Positions 56,001 to 64,000 of a stretch of DNA of 64,000 nucleotides are shown piece after piece. This DNA comes from Gavia stellata (Eukaryota; Chordata; Aves; Gaviiformes; Gaviidae): NCBI RefSeq assembly GCF_030936135.1, contig NC_082603.1, forward strand, positions 26,750,880 to 26,814,879, written 5' to 3'. The position numbers and the translations under genes are program-made. The number at the start of each line of letters is the position of its first letter. Position 1 is the first letter of the stretch. Below the pieces are notes generated by a model. The model made no database searches. It was not told where the DNA came from and saw only the letters and a list, made by a program, of their open reading frames with translations.

Positions 56001-59000
56001 CTTGTGTTTGAGGAGGCTGCTAAACCTCTTCATTCCCTAGAGCATGTGTCTGTGTAATGGATATGGCAGCTTTGCCCTTATAGGTTGAGGAATAATGGTT
56101 CTTATCTGTTTCTTGTGGTATTTTGAGTAAAGGTGCTATACAAATGTACCTGAAAAGGATGTTTTGGGTTTTTGGCAGTTTCATGTACTTTGGTTTCATA
56201 AAATTACATGAGCCCATGAAATAAATGAAAAGCCCTCAAATGATGATATTGGCATTCCCTTGTGAATGACCACCCACAGCCCTCAAAATAATAATATATA
56301 AATATTAATTAAATCAGGCAGCCTGTAAATCAGTGCAGCAACCCAGCCTTTTTAACCTTTCCTCGCTCTTGTAGAACAGGTCCAGCCATTTCTGCATAAA
56401 CACTGCCTTGTAAATGGACTCCTACATAAAATATTATTTATATTTTAGTAGGTAAACATATGACAGTATGCACACATCAGTGGGCTGTGACATCATAGGA
56501 CCAGCCTGCAGAGTATGTAGCTTTATACCTATTTTATTCTCCAGGCTGTTTTTTGTAGAGAAGGGGCAATCTACATTTTCACGGGGATGCAATCTCTATA
56601 TCCAGTGGTGAATGTGAATCTGTATTTTGAAACAGACTGTTGGAAACAAAACTAAAAACCCACAGATTTTTCCCTTCCCGCTGTTTTTTTTTCCTTCTAA
56701 ATTTCTTGTGCACCTTGATGAAAGGGCTCGTCTGATGGGCCATGATGGAACATCATCTTGTAATTGACTTCACGGGGAACTGGCCAGTGCTGGTAGTGTG
56801 ATGCCAACATTGTGAAAGCTTGTGGGATGCTTGATTCTGCAGTGGTTGGATCAAGAAAAGTAGGTGAAAGAGTCTTAAAAGATGGTGAGTTAAGAGTGCA
56901 TAATGGAAGAATGTTTATGCATGGGAAGTAAAGAAAAAAGTGGAGGGGGGGAAGAAAAAGCAAGGTAGAGGACAGGGAAGAGAAAAGGGTCATGCAGGAG
57001 ACTCAGGACATCTTAGCTGAATGGCTTGCTTGCTGTTATCACTTTGAGCAGGTCACTTAGGATGCCTCTGTGCTGAAAGAGGGACTGTTACAAGGTGCTT
57101 GGAGAGCATGCTAGCAGGCGCTGAGTAGGAATACATCTCTTGAGGGCTTGGCTGAGATTGCCATATGGTTTTGCTTAGACAGTACGTCTTGGGGCCTGCT
57201 CTGCCTTTCGGTGGCCTGTGTGCCTGTTTCTCATTTCAGCAGTTTCTCTGGTTTTATCTCCATGTCCTTTGGGTTTTGGACCACTGGGGAGGAGACAGTC
57301 TTTTCAGCAGCTGACTTGAGCCTTCAGCAGGGCTCACCTTGTAGTTGAGCTGGCTTTAAGCATTTCCTTTTCAGTAAAGCAGCTGTCTCAGAAGCTTTGT
57401 GAAACCCACAGTTTGGGAGGAGGAAAAGAAAAATGAGATAAAGTGGCAAATGAAAAACTGCTGCCGCAGACAGGCGGTGGTGGACTTCCAAGCCCCAAGG
57501 GGAGGAGTGTGATTGAATGTTAATAGTGAACCCCTTTCATTAGCTCTATAGCAGATGAGAGATAAGAGCAGAAATGACTGCCAATCTCTGGTTTTAGCAC
57601 GGAAATGTGTCTGCCAGACACCACCTCCCTGTGCTGGAGCTGTCTCCAAAGGGATCTCCCCAAAAGGGGGAGCTTTTAGCCCACCATATGGCGTGTCCCC
57701 AACTGGCTGGCCTGTTTCACTGTGGTGGAGACCCTGTTGGACAGAATGCATGTCTTGCACCTTGCAGTTACCCCCTGAAACTCAGCCATACCTTCTGCTA
57801 TGTGGGAAATGAGGTGTGAAAGTAGCCACACTTCACTGAGAAAGTCATGGCTTGAGTTGCTTCTTATCAGAGCCTTGCCACCCCCTAAGACTTGGAAAAT
57901 TTTCCCCCAGAGGAGGTCACTTGCCTTTTGTTATTGCAGGGAAAGAAGCACAGGGGGGTGAATGATTCTGAGGTCCCTGTAGGGGCTGGCAGGAGATCCC
58001 AATCTGACAGCTCTGCCCACAACTCCTCTCCTCCTACTGACATCTGCTAATATCCCTGCCTGTATGGTGCCTTAAAAGGCCAAAATGCCAAAAGATGTGT
58101 GTTTGTCTTTAACTGGTGATGGCATATTTGACCTTCCCCAGCACTTTTGACACCTGTTGTCTTGACTAGTTTTGCATGTGTGACCCTGCATCTGTGAATC
58201 AGCCCTAAAGGACTTGGCTTTAGATAGGTTTCACTTGGTGTGTGGAAGCATGATATTGTCACCTTTACTGGCCAGACTCCAGCCTGGCATTGCCCATGCC
58301 GGCTCTGGCCCTTGTACCCTCTGCCAGCTGATGCCTGGCATAGCCCCCCTGTGCAGCATGCTGACCCCATACTCCCTTCATGCCTGTTGTATAGCAAAGG
58401 GGTGCAAGCAGAATAGCTGACGTGCACAAAAACCTCTGTGGTGGGTGTATTTGCTCAGCACTGAGGTGGCCTGATGTTGGCTTGGTGCCCTTCAGCTTGG
58501 CCAAGAAACCAGGCAGACTGAAAGTGAGCCAGCTGGTCCTCTTTAGAAATTTCCTTGGAAGAAATCTAGGTTGGGCTCAGCCCTACTGCCCTCCACCAGA
58601 GCTCCTCGGTGCCTCGCACCGAAAGCATGGCTCTCTTCTCCACCACCTCTCTGACTCCCTGCAGGCTCCTGGGCTAAACCGCTGTGGCTTTTCCTGCTCC
58701 ATGGGGCCCAGGAGTCTGCGAGAGGCACCGTAGCCACAGGCAGGGATGGGGTGGGGAGTGGGTTGAACAAGATGCTGGGATGACAAATGCACCCTGGCTT
58801 CTCCATCGCTTCACCATCAGCCTTCTCCCAAGGTTGGATGTGACTATTGTTGAAAGTTTGTTTCTGTCCAAACCTGGGGGCTTTCTGGGGACACTTAAGG
58901 GTGTTGAGCTCAAGCCCAAGCTCTTGCTCACATGCTGGGGACTGAACATGTTTCTCCTAACCCCTCCCTTGCTCCCCAGCTTGGACTTGCTGGTTGCTGT

Positions 59001-59089
59001 GCAAAGCCAGAAGCGTGGGCAAAATCCAAGGAGTTGATGGGGCTCAACTTGCTCTTGTGGGCTTCTGTGCAAAGAAGTATTTGTCAGAA
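50100..59089. other. CpG-poor spacer, no convincing gene
   Basis: Unique, CpG-poor sequence. Splice-bounded stretches can be found, for example 53361-53499 between a CTGTAG acceptor and a CAG/GTAGTA donor, open in one frame, and an open frame of 140 codons at 54813-55235. None has a recognisable domain or links into a gene model. A T18 run at 52832-52849 may be a retroposon tail on the minus strand. TRABD2B, the gene after FOXD2 in human, is not visible. Confidence 0.5.
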
Positions 59090-59420
59090 GGTAAATGAGG
59101 TAACTAGTTCCTAATTAGTCTGCACAAAGGGTCTAATGCTATAAATGTGAAGTGAGCACCATAAATCCAGCCTGTAGCTTGCTGCGTGGTAATTTCCCCG
59201 CACAGACAAGCCTCAAGTCACAATTCATTACGGCTCTCTTCGTAGACCCTCCGATGTTGTGCTTCCCCTTTGCTGAGGGCAGATTGTCAAGCTGTGACCC
59301 TGCCTTAGTTAATTAACCTTCAAATGGGATTTATTTTCCCTTAGTTACTTGTGCATGCACACATTTGGTAATAATGACTGTCCGCTTCCCTTGTATTTGC
59401 TAAAAGGGGAATAAGTAATT
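59090..59420. promoter_or_regulatory. Candidate conserved element with HNF1-like palindrome
   Basis: A unique block with TCCTAATTAGTC, CACAATTCATTACGGC, the perfect palindrome GTTAATTAAC (59308-59317; a close match to the HNF1 site apart from the missing central base), TTTGGTAATAATGAC and CTTCAAATGGG. The motif set and composition contrast resemble deeply conserved enhancers. Conservation was not tested. Confidence 0.35.
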
Positions 59421-61020
59421 TGTTACAGTGTTTTACCAGGGGTAAAAAAATAAAATAAAAAAAAAAGCCAGGCCTCAACTTTCATGGAAAATTGATAGCT
59501 TTATGCCAGAAAGAGACAGTTCCATCACAGCCACTTCTTCAGCTGTCTGCAAATATTTGAAACCCTGAGATATTTAATGTTTTTCAGATGGCGATAAATC
59601 TGCAATAGTGTGGGCTCGCTTGAGCTTAGTGAGAGATGAAGTGAGATAGGAGAAAACGCATGAGCCAGCACGGGAGAGGTATTGCTGGTCACACTTCTGC
59701 CGATGTCAGGACAGGTTTTCAGGACCTTGCGCATACCAGCTGGCTTCTCTTCGCCAGGGAGAAATATACACAAACGCAAGCTTCCAGTTCATTTCCCATC
59801 CAGTTGTGAGCTAAATGTTTGCTTTTTTTGCCTTCTCCCCCTCCTTTTTTTATTATTTTTGCAATCTGACATTAAAAATATGAACCTACAGCTGGGGAAG
59901 GAGAGATGTCGCTGGCTGAAAGCTTTTTTTTTGCATCTGGCAAGCCTGAGACATTGCTCGGGGTTTGTTTGTTTAACCTTTTGTTTGCTGTGCAGAACCT
60001 CAGTGGCAAGTTGCAGAATGTGGTTTGGTTGCAGAGGTGTTGGTGTTTTGCTTTTCTTTTTTTTTTAAAAGGAGGAAAAATAGTCGCATCATCTCCATGT
60101 GCTTTGCTAGTCACATTGTCTCTGTCTGGGGTAAGCCTTGGATATCTTTCCCCATTACTCTGATGCACCTGATGTGCCCTGGGGTTGGTCCGCAGGGAGA
60201 GGCATGGGTCTGGGGGGAAGGCTGTGGGGTTGGCAGGGACCTCCAGGTGTGTTGGGCAGGAATGAAGTCTCACCTGCAGCACATGCATCACCTGGACAGG
60301 GATGAGTGCTGAGAAGGGGCAGGAGGGGTTTCTGTGTGGCTTTCAAGACACTCAGGCTGTGCATGTCTTGCAAGCAGAGCAGCAAGGTGACCAGCTGGGG
60401 AAATGTGGCCCAGCTGGGGGGGGGGCAAGGTGCAGATGCTCAACTGAGTAAATTGGCACCATCCTGCTGAAATACGGATGGTGAGCTGCAGAAAAGCCCG
60501 GTAGCACTGGAACAGGAGAGGACCTGAATGTTTTCTGATTTATTTTCCTTTGCAAGTAAGGAGTCAAATAGTTATGGCAGAAAATGCTGTTTTATTTGTT
60601 GGGAGGAATCAAAGAGCAGTCTGGTTCTCCGGACACCAGCACCTTTCATGCCAAGCGGAGGTGCTGTGAGCAGTGCTAGCGGGGTTGTGTGTGGCTGTGA
60701 GCCCCTGCCTGGGGTGGCAGAGGGCCGGGACTGTATCTTGGTTTGGGTTTCTTGCTTTCAGGCTGCCATGGCTAAATTGAATTCCCCCACCACAGCTGTG
60801 ATTCACTGATGGTTTTTGTCCAAGTGTCTGTTTATGAAGTTTTAAAGAGACAGAAACACCTCAGCAATTTGATTTTGGCAAACAGCTGTGAGCCAAGTGT
60901 GGAACAACAACAAAAAAAATCCCTGTAAAAATCAGGGAAAATGCCTGCAAATTTCCACACATTTCACAGAGGCGGTGTGGTCTCAGAGGCAGCAGGGTGG
61001 TCTGGATGTTTTAGCACTGG
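59421..61020. other. Spacer, nothing recognised
   Basis: Unique sequence with several short A and T runs (for example near 59447-59466, 59925 and 60058-60068). No gene or named repeat is recognised. Confidence 0.5.
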
Positions 61021-61024
61021 TGTA

Positions 61025-61165
61025 GAAAACAGGCGCTCCTGTGCTCGAATGCCAGCTCTGCCACTGATGTGCCGCTTAGCCTTGGCGAAGGCACTTGACC
61101 TTTCCATGTCTTGGTTTCTCTCCTCTTCCCTTTCCCCCTTTTTACTTAAAAATGAGAATTGGTGG
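61025..61165 (+). repeat. MIR-like SINE
   Basis: The + strand follows the MIR consensus in order: CTCGAATGCCAGCTCTGCCACTG, then GCTTAGCCTTGGCGAAGGCACTTGACC, then TCTTGGTTTCTC and, after a pyrimidine insertion, CTTAAAAATGAGAAT. In MIR these are CGAATCCCGGCTCTGCCACT, TGACCTTGGGCAAGTTACTTAACC, CCTCAGTTTCCTC and TGTAAAATGGGAAT. It is an old copy in the opposite orientation to the one at 39 kb. Confidence 0.7.
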
Positions 61166-64000
61166 CCCCACATCACAGCCTGAGCTTGGCATGGCCAGGG
61201 AAGGTGGGGCGAAGGTGGCTATGTTCCCAGGTTTCAAGGGCGGCCAGGGACTGGAGATGTTCCAGGAATAAAGAGCGTCTTTGACCTCGGTGGAGGCCCC
61301 GATCCTGTAGCACAAGCTGTTAACGCTTAGCTGCCTCCCACCTCCCTGCTCTGCTCAAGTATCCTGGAGAAGTGAAGAGGTTTTTCCAGGAGTTCAACAT
61401 CCCGAATGGGACTTTATTAGCACCCGGGCAGCCTGGTTTTGGCAAAGCCCATGCAGTCTCCACACCCTGCTTTTACATATTCACGCCTGTCCAAAATGTT
61501 CCCTTCTGGTCTGGACTTTCCCAGGCTTTGTCTCTGAGCTCGTGGACTGGGGGAGGGAAACCCTTTTGAAAGGGGTGAGTTTTGGGCAGAGCTGCAGCAG
61601 CTAAAATAGCCAAATGCTGCCCTCAAAGATGGGGTGAAGGGGGAACAGTTGTGGGGAGGTGCAGGGATGACTTGGGCTGTGAGTCTGGGGACAGGAATGG
61701 GAAAGCAACGCAGGCATCCTGGCTGCCCACTTTCCTGGGCAGCTGCCCTCCCCTGCCTGTCCTCTTACTGACCATCCTGATCCCTCTGCTGTTGAATGAA
61801 TGGAAAAGCTCCAATGGGAATTGATTCAGGCCCTAAATTTTGAGTGCTCTGAGGATGTCCAGAGCCTGCTGCCAAGTTCAGTGGAGCTTTGTAAAATGTG
61901 CAGTTCAGTTACTGTCACTTTTTTATCTTCTGGCATTTCAAGAACAGGATTAGGAATTGTAGGTGAAACAAACAGGGAGAAATAAGAATAATTGGTAGAT
62001 CAGGTGTGCCAAAGTTGAGGATATTCCCCTGCAGCCACTTGCTTTAATAGGTTTGTCCTGCTGGTGACCATGGCACACAACCCGCAAGCTGCTAGCTGAG
62101 GGGGACCTTTTGTGCTTATCCTGTTTCTGCCTGCAAACATCCCCGAGCAGCTGCTGGCAGAGAGCTGCTGGGCTCCTGAACCTGCGATTTCCCAGGGCTG
62201 TCCTGGTGCTGGTCACCAGGGTGTACCTGTGCTTTCATCCCCTGTGCAACCTCCCCGGTGCTTCCTTCCACCCCTGCAGGTTTTTCTTTAAGGAGGATGG
62301 TGCTAAGCATCCCTGAGAGGCAACTCTAAATCAGAGCCCCTCCAGGGCATCTGACTTGCATCCGGAGGTGTCTTGGTGACACAGAGTCCAAAGGATACAA
62401 GCAACTCTCTGTGCTCCTTTCTCTTCTCCTGGGCTTACACCCATTAATGATTACAGTAGAACAAACAGGATACATGATGTGGTTGAGTTAACATTGCTCT
62501 TTTGACTGAGACCATCTGAAGTGGAAACACCAACATCATTTAAGGCTTCTGCCTTTTTTTCTTGTATTGATTTTATTCTGGACTTAATTTTCTCTCCTTC
62601 CGTTATTCAGCTTAACAGGGACCTAGCCACAGGTCAGGCTGCCTTACTTCAGTGCTAGCTCCTGCCAACTCTCTGCTAAAAAGTGAATAACTGGAGAGCT
62701 ACCTAGCAGAATAGTCAATGAATGCTCCATGTAGCTCTCTTGGAAACAAATATTATTTGCTTTTCTAGATCCACACAAATATAGTTGTTTGTTCTGCATA
62801 ATTGGCTTAAAATGAATTAACTGTGTATCACCTTAATATTATGAAAATGTTCTTAAAGTAACTATGGAAAGTTCTTGCCTGTTGGATTTGGAGTATAACC
62901 TGCATGACTTGAATTTTAATAATCTTTGCTCAGCAAAAGTGCCTTTGTCTCTGATTAGGAATCCAACACCTCCTTATATTCCAATTAATGCACTTAACTT
63001 CCTGGCAATTCATGTTTTCTTGTAGCGAGCTGTTCTAGGGTAGTTAAGCAGAAAGCAGTAAAGAAGTATTTCTTTGTGAGATGATGCTATTTTCACAGTC
63101 TATAGTACAATGGCTTTACTGACATTTTATGATTTATTATCAAAAGCAATAGGAACCAAAATACTTTTGCCAAGGATTGAAATTATTCTAATATGTTTTG
63201 TAGTATGTTGTATGTATGTCTGTACTTTTTACCCTTTCTCCAATTTCTTTGCATCCAGATCCAACAAAGCACTTAAACAACGCACTATAAGAATTTTTTG
63301 ACAACCCATTCCTCCCCTACTGTTCCCCTAACCCATGTTTGGAAACTGCAGCTTTGACAAAAATGAGTTTTTTAAAGAAAACTTCCTGTGTTCCCTGTGA
63401 TTTCTGTGGGGAGTGACTCCTTCTAGCAGCCCTTTGGTTAAGACATGAAAATGGGACATGGGGGTGGCTCCAGACTTTACTCTGCTGGGAGAAGTGTAGG
63501 GTTTGGTCCAAGGCATCTCATGCTCCCTGGGAGCGGAGTGGTCAGGAGGCTATACAGTAGGTAGGAGTGGGGGATCTGGCTCTCTTGCAAGCCTTGGTTT
63601 GGGCTGTTCAGTTTTTTCTGAAGTGTTCAGGAGTGGGTTGAAGTGAGGTTGTAATGCCAAGTTCTTCTGCCCCTGTAGGGAGTGTAAAAGGCGATGCTCC
63701 AGGTATGCATTGATAGGCATTGAGTACTTGCCAAGGTGCCACCGTAGTCCTGGAGCTCTCCACCATGGGATGCTCCACAGTGTCCACAGACCAGTGGCTG
63801 AGACTGCCATGGGGCCAGGATCTGCTTGTTGGCCCTCTTGCAGAGTGGGCAAGGGCTGGCATGTCTCTCCTCCTGTAGCCTTGGCTCTTCTTCCCTGTTT
63901 GTTGCAGGAAGAAATTTCTAAAAGATAAAATATTCTTGAGATGGGAAAATGACTGGAGGTCCAGCTCTTCTGCGTAAGCACGTGCTTAGTTTTCAGTTGT
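61166..64000. other. Spacer to the window end
   Basis: No gene is recognised. From about 62.45 to 63.30 kb the sequence is AT-rich and unique with TAATTGGCTTAAAATGAATTAACTG, CCAATTAATGCAC and similar homeodomain-like cores, so it may hold regulatory elements. GGCCCCGATCCTGTAGC at about 61296 resembles an end of the palindromic repeat at 9.4 kb. The last 600 bases are featureless to me. Confidence 0.45.

Noticed and set aside
20004-64000. TRABD2B (TIKI2) exons downstream of FOXD2
   Set aside because: Searched by eye for the conserved TIKI sequence in open frames on both strands and found none; it probably lies beyond the window.
1-64000. Bacterial-type features: operons, CRISPR arrays, riboswitches, insertion sequences
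   Set aside because: The window is vertebrate nuclear DNA (CR1 and MIR-like repeats, FOX genes, CpG islands). The tandem units at 48308 are contiguous 20-bp promoter repeats without spacers, not a CRISPR array.
1-64000. tRNA, rRNA or snRNA genes
   Set aside because: No cloverleaf with A and B boxes or other conserved RNA-gene sequence was recognised by eye. The MIR relics contain tRNA-derived ancestry but are not functional tRNA genes.

Overview
This is a stretch of vertebrate nuclear DNA, most likely from a bird and otherwise from another sauropsid such as a crocodilian or turtle. Two degenerate CR1-type LINE tails (about 36.0-36.2 and 37.6-37.8 kb) point to a sauropsid. So do two MIR-like SINE relics, short-gene/long-spacer structure, long C and G runs, and a palindromic repeat I recall as common in sauropsid genomes. 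Species cannot be read from the window.

Two single-exon forkhead transcription factor genes lie head-to-tail on the + strand about 16 kb apart. FOXE3 is at 1716-2885 and FOXD2 at 18654-20003. The same pair, order and orientation exist on human 1p33, which settles paralogue identity. FOXE3 is known for lens-vesicle and anterior-segment development. FOXD2 is known in kidney/urogenital, somite and craniofacial mesenchyme. Both proteins here have one forkhead domain plus a downstream EH1-type (FSID...) motif expected to bind Groucho/TLE co-repressors. Each gene has a recognisable TATA box, and poly(A) signals can be proposed for both.

Layout. 1-3.55 kb: FOXE3 promoter, CpG island, gene and 3' UTR. 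3.55-14.2 kb: spacer with several AT-rich candidate regulatory blocks and a palindromic MITE-like repeat at 9.44-9.56 kb. 14.2-21.1 kb: CpG-rich FOXD2 promoter, gene and 3' UTR. 21.1-31.5 kb: about 10 kb of unusually CpG-rich DNA with no convincing gene, holding a roughly 520-bp polypyrimidine tract and a strong RFX X-box/CCAAT cluster at 30.2 kb. 31.5-47.8 kb: spacer with repeats (CR1, MIR-like, purine tracts, GT microsatellite) and more candidate elements. 47.9-50.1 kb: an isolated well-formed core promoter (three tandem 20-bp GC-box units plus TATA) followed by a possible signal-peptide exon; this is the best candidate for an unrecognised transcription unit. 50.1-64 kb: CpG-poor spacer in which I find no convincing gene.

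All regulatory-element calls are pattern-based. No alignment, expression data or repeat database was available, and I mark these accordingly. Most long open frames in the GC-rich parts, especially antisense to the forkhead genes, are by-products of base composition and were not annotated.
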